Source: Eonycteris spelaea | Taxonomy: Eukaryota; Chordata; Mammalia; Chiroptera; Pteropodidae | Direction: 5' to 3' | DNA length: 64,000 nucleotides | Assembly (NCBI GenBank): GCA_003508835.1 | Contig: PUFA01000057.1 | Span: 6,026,501-6,090,500, forward strand | Shown: piece after piece, positions 35,114-47,479 of the stretch | Numbering within the stretch: position 1 is the first letter of the stretch | How the letters are laid out: each line of letters begins with the position of its first letter | Program-made: the position numbers and the translations under genes | Notes under the pieces: model-generated | Seen by the model: only the letters and a program-made list of their open reading frames with translations | Database searches by the model: none | Told to the model about the DNA's origin: nothing

Positions 35114-37139
35114 CCCCCCGCCCTTCCTCCTCTCTCCCTCCTTCTCCACAAACTACATCCCTGGGACAGTGCAAGACCCCAGCTCCCAACTGCACATATT
35201 AATTACTTACTCAGATACAAAATAGGGGCATGTAGATATTTTTTCTTTATAAAAACTTCTCTTTGTACTTTGTGTATCCCTTGGCTATTTTACTCCAATA
35301 ATACTCACAATTGACTAAATGAAGGGAAACCATTACCAGCCTTAGTATCTAGCAAAGTATGTCAGAATGTGTGGCGAACAGGGTGCTCCCATTCAAGATG
35401 TGTTAACTTATAAAGTGAATTCACTTTTAACACTGAGACAAGGTGGGCAAAGTCATGCAGTAAAGACCAAGATACAGGATTTATTGGAAAACTTTCCAAA
35501 CTATAGGTAAAAAAAAAAAAAAGAAACAAAAAGAACTATCTTTCTGTTGTCACCCTCCCACATATCACTACTGCTGGCACACCTTGGATGTGAGCATCAG
35601 CCAGGTACTTGCCCACCTGCTACTCTCAGTGAAAGCCAGAGGCTAGCCTTGTGTTTAAGCAATGAACATGTGGCTTCAGGCACCATGCACTCAGTATGAG
35701 TGCAAATGTCTGCTATGTAGGGAGTTGTCTGAGAATGCAGCACCAGGAACTTGTGAAAAGTTGGGTTCAGGCTCCTGGGGAAGCAGAGTGAGTCCTCATC
35801 CCACACTCCTCAACCATTGCTAGGCAACCGAAGCTTCTAGAATTACTCTCCAGACAGCCCTGCTCATCTCTCTCCACATATGCACTACATTTTCTGATTT
35901 GCAAAGGAAGCAAAAGTTGATTCCTAGAATGGGAAGGGACGTTGAACAATTATCTAACCCAACCCTCTGCCTTCAAGCAGAAAAGGCATAATTATCCTCC
36001 TTTTACAGATAAGACCCCAAATTGGAAGGTACTCCTCTCTTTGGATCAGAAAAATCCACTTTGATTCTCCTAACAGAAGTCAGGTGGAAAATTTAGGGCA
36101 CCAAGAGATGGACACTGGTCAAAGCATTCCTATTTTCACATAGTGTCCTATTAAACACAGAGACCTAAACTTACACATAGCTTATATGCATTTCCTGAAG
36201 ATGAAACTGTTCAGCCTGCTCCCATGAAGAGCTCTGGAGTATAAATTATGTCTCAGAGATTGTTCTACCTCTAGACATGGGAGCTGGGCTGCCATGTTCT
36301 TCTGCTGGCCAGTCATTGGCTAAGAGCCACTTAGGGAAACAAAACTCTGAGGCACCTCTGACTTCCTGCACCTATGAGCAAAGGAGATCCAGTAGCCAGC
36401 AGTTAAAACCACTGGTTAGCATGAAATAGCACAAAGAGAGACGCCAGAGGGAGGAGGAGGGAAATTCTCCATGAACAGTTCCTACAGCTCTTCTCTTTTT
36501 ATCTTGGAAAAGACAACTGGGAGTCCTCAACGACGAGTGTGACAGCAGTGGAGAGCTCTTTCCCACCCGGAGGACCAATAAAAAAAACTTTTACAAAAGC
36601 AATTTGGATGCAGTATACAAATTACCTTGTCTAGATGTATGCCCATCAGGACCATAAAACAGGGAGAACAACCACCCCATGACTCCAGGGGAGAAAAGGA
36701 AACCCTTCCTCTTTCCTGCCCGTCACCACTTTGTTGTTTAATCTCATTGAAGTGTTTCCCTCCAAATGCTTGAAAATGGCTTCTTGAGTCACAGGGAATA
36801 TTGCTTACATTTCCCAGTGTGATCAATCTTATTGAAATATCAAAGGATTTCCTTAGTGGGGGTGACTGTCACCTTCAAATATTTTATATTCTCTATATAA
36901 CTCAGGGTTTTCTGTGTGGTTCTAGTGGACTGAGCTAGGATTGAGAGGTAAAGTTCGTAAAGAGGCAAATTGTTGCCTCAAAAGAACCATTTATAATAAA
37001 GTGGCCTATATATTGGACTAGAACAATATTTTTCATAACTGGCCTCCCAGAGGATGAATTTTTTTTTATATGACCTCTCATCAAAGAACAGTGAACACTA
37101 AGGAAGGGCACAAATATTAGGCACAGCTCAAACACTTCT

Positions 37140-37560
37140 TACAAGGCTACTAGATCCACGTAACCATCACCTAAATCAGACCATTACCTGAGTACCAGTC
37201 TGTGGCCTTTTGTTCTGGGAGTCTGAGAGATTCCTCCAGGCTATTGAGTGTGGTTATAGTCATTTATACTTGTGAACTATTACTCCATTGTATGAGTGGA
37301 TATTTGGGTTATTTCCCCTTTATGGCTATTATGAGCAATATTGCTACGAACATTCTTGTACATGTCTTTTGGTGAAGCTATGGACACATTTCTGTTTGGG
37401 TGTTTACTATGGAGTCACAATGTTGAGTCAGGGATGTACATATATGCAGCTCCAGAAGTCACCGCCAAGTAGTTTTCCAAAGTGGATGTTCCCATTGACA
37501 CTCTTCCAGTAGTGTATGAGAGGTACAGGTGTGCAGTGGAATTGCACTGTAGTTTTAATT
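37140..37560 (-). repeat. old L1M-type 3' region fragment
   Basis: 'atccacgtaaccatcaccta' and later 'gctattatgagcaatattgc', 'tacgaacattcttgtacatg' and 'ttttccaaagtggatgttcc' are reverse-complement LINE-1 landmarks. Strongly diverged. Confidence 0.6.
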
Positions 37561-38614
37561 CACATTTCCCTGATAACTGGTGAAGTTGAGCACTGGGGGA
37601 GTTTTGAAAATGATAAATTTGTGAGTTTCAGCCAAAATCACTGAATACAAATCCCTAGGAACAGATGGCCCAGGAATTTATCTTTTCAACCCCATTCCAG
37701 GTACTACATAAGCAACCAGCCCTTTGCTAGTCTGTGAACTGGGTGTGTGGCACCAAGTAAGTCAATGGCTCTATGAACCTCTGAATCATATTGTTGTTGT
37801 GCAGAATGTGAATATCTAGACTCAGCCTCCGATCAGGTGCTAGGATTAGGTCAAGATTGAAGACAGAAAATCCAAAAACAATAGCTAAACCAAGAAGAGG
37901 GAAGTATGTTTCTGTTATGTGAAAGATGGATACAGAGGTAAGGCACCCAGGGCAAATGTTGGGGTGCACCCATGAGTCAGGGAATCCAGCTCTCTCTGGA
38001 TTTCTGCTCTGCCACCTCATGTTCTCTATACGCTGCTGGAGTTCCAGCCATCATGTTTATATTTCAGGCAAGAAAAGAGGAAGAGCAAAGGAAAAAAAAA
38101 AGAAACTGACCAGCTGAGTCGGCCCCATTCAAAGGTTTTTCCAAAAAGCTCCATCCAGTGACTTCTACTTATTTCTCATTGGACAGAACCATTACAAGAC
38201 CCCTCCAGACTGCAAGGAAGGCTAGAAAATGTAGTTTTGTTGCTGATAACATTGCTGTTCTGAATACAATTGATGTTTTCTTATTATAGAAGGAAGAAGG
38301 ATAGATTGGAGGGAGAGAAATGCTAGTGTCTTCCAGCAACTATGTGGGCAATTACTCATCTTCAGATCTCTATTATCTGGAAAATAAGAAGTTAGATTAT
38401 CAATAAGTCTCCTATGACTTTCTGGATAAAAATATCATGGCTTTAAGAAACTATATTTTTAAATAAGATATGTATAGATTTTAGGGTTGAATGTGACTTA
38501 AAGCTGAAAAATGTTTACTTAATTTAAAATATTGTGACCAGTACTTTACCTGGGAAACTGTCTATTCTCTTCTAACATCAATGCTCAGTATATGTGATAG
38601 ATTTTATTGTTAAT

Positions 38615-38815
38615 AATAATAACCTCTTTATTGAGTGTCCATTACCATGCTAGTTATTTTCACATGGCAACCTACATTTACACCCTGTAACAAACCTCTA
38701 AGGCCTTATCCCCATTTTATAGGTGGGAACCCTGAGGCTTGGATTGTTAAAGTAACTTGTCCAAATTCACACTGCTGGAAAATAGTAGAGCTGGGATTTA
38801 AACCCTAAGGAGCCT
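38615..38815 (-). repeat. MIR SINE
   Basis: Reverse-complement MIR landmarks are clear: 'ccttatccccattttatagg', 'gaggcttggattgttaaagt', 'aacttgtccaaattcacact', 'agctgggatttaaaccc'. Confidence 0.75.
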
Positions 38816-40409
38816 GGGCTCCAACTCCATGATCTTTCCTTGGCTCAACTATGAGACTTAGAAGAGCCACCACCTGGGCTGAGAGTCTTACCACTCATTC
38901 TGCCCAGGGCAGTGGGCTGCAGTGAATGAACTGGTTCTTCCTCAAAAGCAATGCCAAAAGCAAGCTTCAATTTCTTCAAAATGAGGTTTTGCACACAACA
39001 TCTACGCCAGGGTGTCATGTAAACTGTGTTTTCTCTCACAGTTTATAAGAGTTAGACAAATAGGGACTGTGGAGAAAATAGCAGCTTGCCTTACAAATGC
39101 ATTATTTTTCTCAGACTGGAAATAATCCAGACCCTTAAAATTGTTTTTTAATCCTGTCAGATTATAGAGAATAGACTGAATTCTAAAGCTGAAAGAAAAC
39201 AAGTGGATTTTTCTCTACTCCAAACATCTTTTCTTATGCATAAGAGAGCCAGGCCCAGAGCAATGGAGCTTCTTGCTGGGGTTCACGCACCTCACTCTGT
39301 TCAGATAAAGATTATATCCAGTAAGTAGAGGGATTAAATTCTATTGGCTTCTAGAATGTAACAAATGTTAGTAGAAGTCTTTCCTTCAGCCTTAACACTG
39401 CAACCAACCTCTGTAAAACATTTCAGTTTTCAAGTTCTCTCAAGATGCATGTTCTCTCCTTAAATTCCCTTGCTGTCTTGATCATTAGGAAAAAAATGTG
39501 ATTTGGGTCCAGGAGAATTTGATACCATAAATAGGACTCTGAAAGATGATGGTGAGGGGCAATCCTCACAAACAGGGAACTCAAAAAAAAAAAAGGGTAA
39601 ATATTTATATTTTTCTTTGTTGCAAGAAGTTGGTAAACCCACCATACATTTTAGCTAGTGCAGAACTCCGTAGGTGATCTAGTTCTGCCAATACACATAG
39701 GTGAACAATCGTATGTAATACACTTGCGAGGACCAACTATAGGTGGTTTAAGAAATAGTCCTTCCTGAGTCTGCCTGGTACAAGATTTTTCTTTCAGCCG
39801 TGCAAGGCCATTCTCTTCCTGGGCTTCACACTGGTTTTCCCAAAAGCTCCATACTTCTTGCTCAAGACCTCTGCCACAGTGTCCAGAATTTTCTCCACAG
39901 TGTCCTGAGTGACCTCTTTCTTTGGAGCCCTGGCCTCTCCACATGAAGACATAACCATCCTCCATCTCCACCAGACACCTTGGTTTCCACTTTGATCTCT
40001 GTGGGCGCTCACTCTCAACCAAGAGCAAGCTGGTCTACCCTGAGTGGCTTAGGACAATTAAACATCTGTTTTGGAACATCACAGTTTCCTACAAGTGATT
40101 GGAGCCAGATGCACAAATGTCACAATTTTTGTTGATCGTTTGGGATTTACTCATGCACGGCCCTGTGACCACTCGCTCCCAGCTTTGTTCCTTGTGGCCA
40201 TATCTGGGCCAGATTCCTGCAGCAGCCTCTGACTTGTGTGGTCATGCCTTCTAGTCCCATGCTCCCTGCTGATATTCATAAAGATCAGATCATGTCTCAT
40301 TCTGCCTTTACTGGCTGTCATTTGACATAAAGGTCCAGTGTACTAATGTGGGTGAATACCCTGTCACCCTCTCCTGCTTTAAAATTCATGGGTCTCCTTC
40401 CCTGTCACA

Positions 40410-40605
40410 CTTAGGTCTCTTGCCCTCCTGAACTTTTTAAAATTTCTCACCTGCATGATGCTTTGCCTTCTGTGACCCCTAGATCCTTCCTTCTAGAACC
40501 TTCTCTCCCCTAGAACTCTCCCTTTCCCTGTATTCTCAGTCATTTACTCCTACTTGTCCCCTTGACCTTGGCGTAAGATGCTGCTTCCTAAGGGATCCTT
40601 GCTGA
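40410..40605 (+). repeat. L2 LINE 3' fragment
   Basis: The pyrimidine-rich sequence ('cttccttctagaaccttctc', 'cattcagtt'-like 'tattctcagtcatttactcc') resembles the protein-coding 3' end of L2. The call rests on general wording, so it is tentative. Confidence 0.4.
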
Positions 40606-40609
40606 ACTC

Positions 40610-41110
40610 CTGGACCAGAGTTTCTTGAATTTCCTGATAATCAGAATCCCTGGAGTGCTTACTAAAAACGGATATCCAAGCCCACCCAGGTTCACAGGCT
40701 CAGAATCTCTAGGAGAGCACCTACAAAGCTGTAACTTCAACATGCATCCCCAGTGCTGCTCAGGAAAGTAGGACCCTCCCCTAGACAAGTTTTACTCAAG
40801 CTTTTGGCTACATGTTGGAAATGCCAGATGTTTGGGCAAGCGAATTGAATCATCTCTGGGTCCCATCTGACATCATTTTTTAACATTTGATTCACATGAA
40901 TAGCCAAGTTGAGAACTGCCATCTTAGACCAATGTTCTCAAACATCCATGTGTACAAGAATCATCTTAGGAGTTGTCTTAAGTGCAAATTTTCAGCATCA
41001 ACCTCCAAAAAAACTGAATCAGGAAAGCTGGGGTTGAGGCCAGGAATCTGATTTATTGCTTCCCCAGAGATGGTTCTGACACGGGGCCTGAGGACCACAG
41101 CCTGAGATCC
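40610..41110 (+). repeat. cluster of MER5-like hAT elements
   Basis: Two, possibly three, MER5-type copies follow each other. The first has 'gataatcagaatccctggag' and 'ggttcacaggctcagaatct' (40610-40780). A partial copy spans about 40790-40925. The third starts 'aatgttctcaaacatccatg' and has 'aatctgatttattgcttccc' and 'ctgacacggggcctgaggac' (40930-41108). Confidence 0.6.
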
Positions 41111-41189
41111 CTTGGTGGGATAACACAGCAGCTCCATTGTTGGCTCTCTCAGCATCCTAGCTCCCCCTTCATGACAGCCCTCCCTTTTA

Positions 41190-42115
41190 TTTATTTTTTC
41201 CAGTTTTTTTGAGGTATAATTGACATGCAGCACTGTATAGTATAAGTTTAAGGTATGTAGCATGATAGTTTGACTTACATGTATTTGAAAGGATTACCAC
41301 AATATGTTTAGTTAACATTCATCATCTCATATAGATACAATAAGAAAAAAAGAAAAACATTTTTTCCTTTGTGATGAGAACTTTTAGAATCTACTCTCTT
41401 AGCATTTATATTTATCATACAGCACTGTTAACTAAGTTATCATCATGTTGAACATCACATCCTTAGTATTTATTTTTCTTTTAACTGGAAGTTTGTACCT
41501 TTTGACCACCTTATTCCAATTACACCTCCTCTCAACTCCACCTTCGATAACAACTAATCTTATCTCTTTTTCTATGAGTTTGAGTTTGGTTTTCCACATG
41601 TAAGTGAAATTATACAGTATTTGTCTTTCTCTGTCTGACTTATTTCACTTAGCATAATGTGCTCAAGATCCACTATGTTGTTGCAAATGGAAAAATTTCC
41701 TGGTATTTTTATGGCTTAATAATATCGTATTGTGTATAAACACCCCCCCAAAAAAAAAAAAACTTCTTATTCATCCATCAATGAACACTTAGATTGTTTC
41801 CATGTCTTGGCTATCGTAAATAAATGCTGCTATGAACATGGGGGTGCTTATATCCTTCCAAGCTAGTGTTTGTTTCCTTTGGATATATTCCCAGAGGTGA
41901 AATTGCTAGGTCAATGGTAATTCTATTTTTAACTTTTTGAAAATCTCTGTGCTGTTTTTTAGAGTGGCTGCACCAATTTACAATCCCACCAACAGTGCAC
42001 AAGAATTCTTTTCTCCACATCCTTGTCCACCATTTATCTTTTGTCTTTTTGGTAATAGCTACTCTGATAGGCATGAGTAATATCTCATTGTGGTTTTGTT
42101 CCTTTTTAAATATTG
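41190..42115 (-). mobile_element. 5'-truncated LINE-1 3' end
   Basis: The 3' end starts at 'ttttttgaggtataattgac'. ORF2 C-terminal landmarks follow: 'gtgctcaagatccactatgt', 'catccatcaatgaacactta', 'tatattcccagaggtgaaat', 'caatcccaccaacagtgcac', 'ccttgtccaccatttatctt'. The minus-strand frame at 41811-42209 is a relic of ORF2. A C8 run followed by A13 at about 41743-41762 interrupts it. Confidence 0.85.
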
Positions 42116-42552
42116 AAGTTGTCTCTCTATCACCCAAGGCTGTAGGCTCTGAGAGGGCAGGGGTCTTCCTATGACAGTGCCTGGACGTGGTAAGACATTC
42201 AAGAGACATTCATAAAGAATCACTTCATTGTGCAGTACTTTTCCACATATATGTGCCTTTTCCCCCCAAGTATTACATAAAATATTTTAGAACAGGAAAG
42301 AACATATTATGTTACTTGTCTAAAACACCAAACACAGTGTTATATTGTAGATGCTTTATATCAAGTACTCTGAAATTTATTTTTTTATTTAATGGGTATT
42401 ACCTAAGATTCTTGAGCTGCTATGGTAGAATAGCATGAAATACCTACCTTATACAATAGTGTATTCTGTCAATTCTGAAATTGCTCAGAAGAGGGAATAG
42501 GAGAGATGCAGTTTTACTTTTCTGACATATGCAAATGACTGGTTGAACAGCA

Positions 42553-42556
<4 letters not shown>

Positions 42557-42595
<39 letters not shown>

Positions 42596-42672
42596 CCCAC
42601 ACCCCCGCTTCTCTCCCTCCGTCTCTCCTTCTCTTCCTCCCTCTCTCATTCTCTCTCACTCTTTCTCTTCCC
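42557..42672. repeat. (CT)n microsatellite and CT-rich continuation
   Basis: About 18 CT units are followed by CCCCCCACACCCCCG and then a degenerate CT-rich stretch to 42672. Confidence 0.95.
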
Positions 42673-43340
42673 CCACAATGTATCCCATGAGAATAAATCT
42701 GTGGAGAAGCATCTGAATGGATCATTCTCCAAGTGTTGAGAAGCACAGCACAATTTTGTGGCAGACTCCCAGCAAGATGAGAGATGCTCCACCTGCCAGT
42801 CAGCTCTCAGATCACCTCAAAACACCAAATCTTTTATTTGTCAATTATACACATTCTGGGTTTAATGATTCTGAATCTTATTCTGGCAAAACACTGAGCT
42901 TTAATTCATTATCAACTTCGGGAAGTTTCACACCATTTACCTGGTCCCGGGGACCATATGCCCAAGATATGTTCTTGATTTCTTCAAATAACCATTGACT
43001 TTCCTTGAAACTTTCTCCTTAAAACTGAAGGTCTACATTGCAAGAGCATAGGAAATCATTAGCATCTTTTGGCTCTTATTTAAAGCTTCAAAGCAATGAT
43101 GCTGGGTGTGTTGAAATTTTATCAATGAGTTATGTTGTTTCCCAGGCCTTGAATTATTTTGACTTCTGAAGGGAACCATAGTGCAGAGTTTTTCCAACTT
43201 TTTTGACCGTGACTCTGAGACAAAATTTTTGCATTGCAATCCAACACACCACCACACACACACACACATACCACCACACACACACACTCCAAAAGTTCCA
43301 TGACAAAATGGCTTTCTATATTACGTGCAATGTATACAGC

Positions 43341-43401
43341 TATTCTATTCTATTCTATTCTATTCTATCTATTCTATTCTATTCTATTCTATTCTATTCT
43401 A
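43341..43401. repeat. (TATTC)n pentanucleotide array
   Basis: Twelve or so TATTC units with one shortened unit in the middle (tatct near 43367). The same motif on the same reading (ATTCT) is the one expanded in human ATXN10; there is no reason to think that this array is expanded. Confidence 0.97.
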
Positions 43402-43431
43402 TCCTGTGGCATGTTTAGTGATGGTCCCATC

Positions 43432-43605
43432 TATTAAAGCACTGGCTCTCAACCTTAGCTATCTAGTGGAATGAGCTGAGAAGTGTTAACAAACCACAAT
43501 GCCTGAGCCGCACTCCCAGAGAGTCTGGTATGATTGGTCTGAGGTGTGGCGTGAGCAGTGGATTTTAATGTATATCTCAGGTGGGTAACTTGTGCAATAA
43601 GCTGA
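43432..43605 (+). repeat. MER5-like hAT element
   Basis: 'agcactggctctcaacctta' at the left, 'gcctgagccgcactcccaga' and 'agtggattttaatgtatatc' inside, and 'caggtgggtaacttg' to the right follow the MER5 layout. Confidence 0.55.
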
Positions 43606-43819
43606 TTACCTAGCCCACAAAAGGGTCATGACTTGAAGTTTGAAAAGGGTCACGACTTACACAGACACCAAGTAACATTAGAAAGTAACTTTAAAGACAA
43701 TAGCATTTGCAAGCAGACTTTTTTATTCGCTGAACAGACAGTATGCCAAGGGCTGCCTTGGGCATTGGGGATACAAACATGCTAAAGATATTGTCTCTTC
43801 CCTTGAAGAATTAACAGCC

Positions 43820-44430
43820 TCATTTTCACAAATAGAACACACCCATGCAGCCAACACCCAGGTTAAGAAGAATCAGAGTACTGCCAGCACCCAGATGCCC
43901 TTTGTGTCCCCTTCCAACCACTAACTACTAATGTTGACTTCTAACAAACATAGATTAACTTTTGCCTGTTTTTATACTTTAAAACAAAATTGACTGTCAT
44001 ACAGTACACTCTTTTCAGTGTCTGGCTTCTATAGGTCAACATTCCATTTGTGAGATTCAACCATGTTATTCAGAGTAGCTATAGTTTATCCATTCTTGTA
44101 TAGTATTCCACATTCGATAAAGACATCTCAATTGGTTTATATATTTAACTCTAGATGAGCCTTTGAGGGCTTCACAGTTTGGGCCTGTGAACATTCTAGT
44201 AGATACGTGTGGTAAATATAAACCCACATTTTTGTTGGACGTGTACCTAGAAATGGAATTTCTAGGCCATAGCTTAAGCATAGGGACATCAGAAAATACA
44301 GCCAAATAGTCTTCCAAAGTAGTTGCAATGACTTACACTCCTATAACAAAGCACATGTGTTCCAGTCACTTCACATCTTTGTCAACACTTGGTATTGTCA
44401 GTCTTTTTTTTTAGCCATTCCACATGTGTG
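43820..44430 (-). repeat. old L1M-type 3' region fragment
   Basis: 'agtactgccagcacccagat', 'ttgtgtccccttccaaccac', 'attcaaccatgttattcaga', 'gtacctagaaatggaatttc' and 'ccaaagtagttgcaatgact' read as reverse-complement LINE-1 3' sequence. It ends about 220 bases before exon 11. Confidence 0.55.
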
Positions 44431-44654
44431 TTAGAATGTGCATTTGAAATAAATTTAAGTAAAATAGGCAAGTTTCTTAAATTGACACACTATATATATA
44501 TAATGGTTCTAAATAGTATGTGGAAATTCTCCCTTGACTTGGGAGTTCATAGATGTTCCAAGATCTTAAGGATTTTTCCTTAATAATTGTGTCTCTCTCC
44601 CTCTCTCCCTCCCCCTTGCTTTGTTCTTGAACTCTCTCTGCCTCTGGTATCCAG

Positions 44655-44884
44655 CCTGGCTCTGACCTGGAGAGACATGCAACATCTGACTGTGCTCACC
44701 TCCAAACGGAACCAGCTTCATGATGAAGTCCATCAGTGGCGGCGGAACGGGGTCGGCCCTGGAGTTTAATCACCTCTTTGGCTATGGGGTCCTTGACGCA
44801 GGCGCCATGGTGAAAATGGCTAAAGACTGGAAAAACTGTGCCCGAGAGGTTCCACTGTGTGGGAGGCTCCGTGCAGGACCCTGA
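44655..44884 (+). CDS. PCSK2: PCSK2 exon 11: end of catalytic domain, two 1-nt insertions
   Basis: After a split Asn401 codon the exon codes residues 402-476 (LALTWRDMQHLTVLTSKRNQ ... SVQDP) plus two bases of Glu477. It completes the catalytic domain and starts the P domain. Expected length is 228 nt; observed is 230. One extra C lies in CCC at 44757-44759 (frame then hits a stop within four codons), and one extra A in the A5 run at 44831-44835. Between and after them the other frames read EFNHLFGYGVLDAGAMVKMA and PERFHCVGGSVQDP. Residue 403 is Ala (gct) instead of human Gly. Acceptor TATCCAG, donor GA|GTAAGT. Confidence 0.95.
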
Positions 44885-45119
44885 GTAAGTGGGGGCAGTG
44901 TTCTTCTGCTGCATGTGCAAATGCCTCAGGGGTGGTGCTATGGCACTAGCAACAATATCACATTCCCTGTCCGTGTCAGAGAGAGGGGCTGTGTGTGATT
45001 CAGGGACAGCCAGCTTCCAGGTGGAGATATAGCATTGCACAACTCTGGGGGGTGCCATAGAACACAATTGTGTAACTCAGAACCCCTCTGAGGTGTGAGC
45101 CTTAACTACTTGGTGCCTT

Positions 45120-45480
45120 ATGCCATTATTTTTAATTGCAAAAAACCAACCAGTGTAACCAGTTCCCAAATCAATAAACAGTACACAACCAATATCCCAG
45201 AAGGTTCCCGTGTCCCCTTCCATTACTATTTCCCCAAGGGGAACCACTATTCTTATCTCTAACTTCATAGATTATTTTGCCTATTTTATGCTTAATGTAA
45301 ATGAAATCATACACTATGTTCTCCTTCATATCAAGATTGTTCTGCTCAGAATTACACTGTGAGATTCAACCACATTTGGTGTGTACTTATAGTTTATTTG
45401 TTCTAATTGTTGACTAGTATTCCTTTTGTGACTACAAACAGTTTATTTAGTCATTCTGTTTGTGGGACAATGTAAGGACT
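45120..45480 (-). repeat. old L1M-type 3' fragment
   Basis: 'gtaaccagttcccaaatcaa', 'cagtacacaaccaatatccc', 'cccgtgtccccttccattac' and 'attcaaccacatttggtgtg' are in the order seen in the 5455 and 45680 copies. Confidence 0.5.
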
Positions 45481-45679
45481 TGATCGATCCTGAGTGAGGT
45501 GGATAGCCATTTGGAAGAACTGAGTGAGAAGTTTCCCCACACAGAAACCACTGGGCTGGTCACACGTACCTACTTCCTTTCCAACTCCCATCACAACAAA
45601 AAGGTTAGGCAATAAGGATCCTCTTTATTTAATTTCTCTCCTCATTGGTCCATCAGTAAAACAGAAATAGTCATTTTTA

Positions 45680-46080
45680 TCATTATTATTTTTAATTGAA
45701 GTATTGTGCACATATAATGAAATGCATAGAACTTAAGTATATTATTTAAGTTCTGATAAATGCATACACCTGGATAACCACCATCTAATCAAGAACTGGA
45801 ACATTCCATAACCCCAGGAAGATTCCTTGTGCCCCCTTCCAGTTAATCCCACATCCCATATGTAGTCATTCCTGTCCCCATAGAGTAGCTTTATAGTTCT
45901 TGACTTTATCTAACTGGAATCGCATGGTATGAATGCTTTTGTGTCCAGTTTCTTTTACTCCACATTATTTTTGTGAGACCCATCCAAGGTTGTTGTTGTG
46001 TAGTAGTAGCTCATGCATTCCCATTGTTGAGTTCATATTTCATTGTGAGAATGTACCTCTGGGAACTTATGTCACTTAAA
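45680..46080 (-). repeat. old L1M-type 3' fragment
   Basis: 'ttgaagtattgtgcacatat', 'taagttctgataaatgcata', 'acattccataaccccaggaa', 'ggaatcgcatggtatgaatg' and 'gtgagacccatccaaggttg' define it. It parallels the 45120 copy, but the identity is too low for a recent duplication. Confidence 0.6.
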
Positions 46081-46814
46081 TGGAGGTAAAAATCTGTCTC
46101 TTTAACCATCACCTACCCCAGTTTGTGTGTGTTAATCACTGAGCTTGGCCAGAGTCTGAGCCCTTTCACAATACATCCCCCTTCATTCTCCTTCGGTCCT
46201 GGAAAGGACTTGCAGCTTTTGTGGTCGGTTACCCAGATCTGGATTCAAATCTTGATTTCACCAAATTGAACAATACTTTTCACCTGCCAAAACTCTGTTT
46301 TTACCAATTCTCAACCTTTGTACTCTGGCCCCCTTCAGCAGTATGGTGAAGTCTATGAACCCTATCTCAAGATACTGTTTTTAAATGCATTAGATAAAAT
46401 ACATAAAACTACAATGAAATATATTGAAAACCAAGTATAAAATTTCTAAACAGATTTTGTGATAGAGTGATATGTGTCCTTTCTTTTAACAACACATTAA
46501 GTAAAAATGTGTTTTACCACTCCTGGTGCCAAGTGTAAAGGCCACGATAATTTCAGAGCAGTGATGGAAAACAGAATGCTGCTTCAAGTTACCTGCAAAG
46601 ACTCTAATGGGATACGAAAAATCTCTGGCTCCTTGATGACAACCAAGATAGTACTAATACTACTCTGGCATGTGGCCTGCTTCATAATCAAAGAAGAAGC
46701 TGTTTCCATGATAAGTTATTGAGAATTAAGGTGTAGGTTTTTTCCTATATAAATTCAATAATACACCTTCAATTCTTCCTTATGGGCCTCAAAACAAGAG
46801 CCTCTTCTCTCTTT

Positions 46815-46925
46815 CCTCACCAGTAAAATGGAGCTAATATCTCTGTCCTCACCAGGCTGCTGGGTAACTTTAGTGAGACAACTAGCAGAGAGCTGGCACA
46901 CAAGTGGGCACTCAGCAAATGGAAT
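46815..46925 (+). repeat. MIR SINE fragment
   Basis: 'cagtaaaatggagctaatat' followed by a GCTGGGT-type segment and 'tggcacacaagtgggcactc' matches the MIR 3' half. Confidence 0.6.
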
Positions 46926-47479
46926 TGTGCCTTTTCCTCTAATCTGACCATGACTTTTGACACTCCTAGTTCACAGCTTGTGGGAAAGAAAGACGATAGA
47001 TAATGTCCTAGAATTTTGGATGCATAATTGCCTGATTCTTGCTTGAATTCAAAATTGTGTATCCTTTCAACTGACAGCACTCTGCCATGGGTCAGCATCC
47101 TCAGTGTTCCCTCACTGAGCTCCTAGAAAGTGGCGCTGAGTGGATTGTTGCAGAACTGTGTGTATTTTTCCAGGAGCTAGTCCATAATTTCATCAGCACT
47201 ACATAGAAAAGCAGAGCTTCAGCCCAAGCACTATAAAACTTTTTAAAAACAGAACTGCATAAGCCCCACGTGATGTACTATAATAAAAATAGCCACTCTG
47301 CAGAGTTCCTATCACTTTCCTTGAAGCTGCTGTGTACATACATCATTTCTGTTTATCCTTATACCCCTCCACTTGGTAAGACAGGCTTCACTGTGGCCCC
47401 AACAAGTTGGTTGACTTGGTAAAGGTCACAGAGGCTATAAGTATAGGTGAAGGAAGGTGCTAAATTTGAGGGGTGGTGG

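Larger units (their letters stand above)
34896..44654 (+). other. PCSK2: PCSK2 intron 10, non-coding
   Basis: The 9.8-kb intron holds two (CT)n tracts (35061, 42557), LINE-1 pieces (37140-37560, 41190-42115, 43820-44430), a MIR, an L2 end, a cluster of MER5-like elements (40610-41110), another MER5-like element (43432) and CA and TATTC microsatellites. I see nothing recognisable in 35120-37140, 37620-38600, 38830-40400 and 42680-43240. Confidence 0.85.

Noticed and set aside
41811..42209. A 132-codon minus-strand open frame
   Set aside because: It is a relic of LINE-1 ORF2 C-terminal sequence, not a gene.
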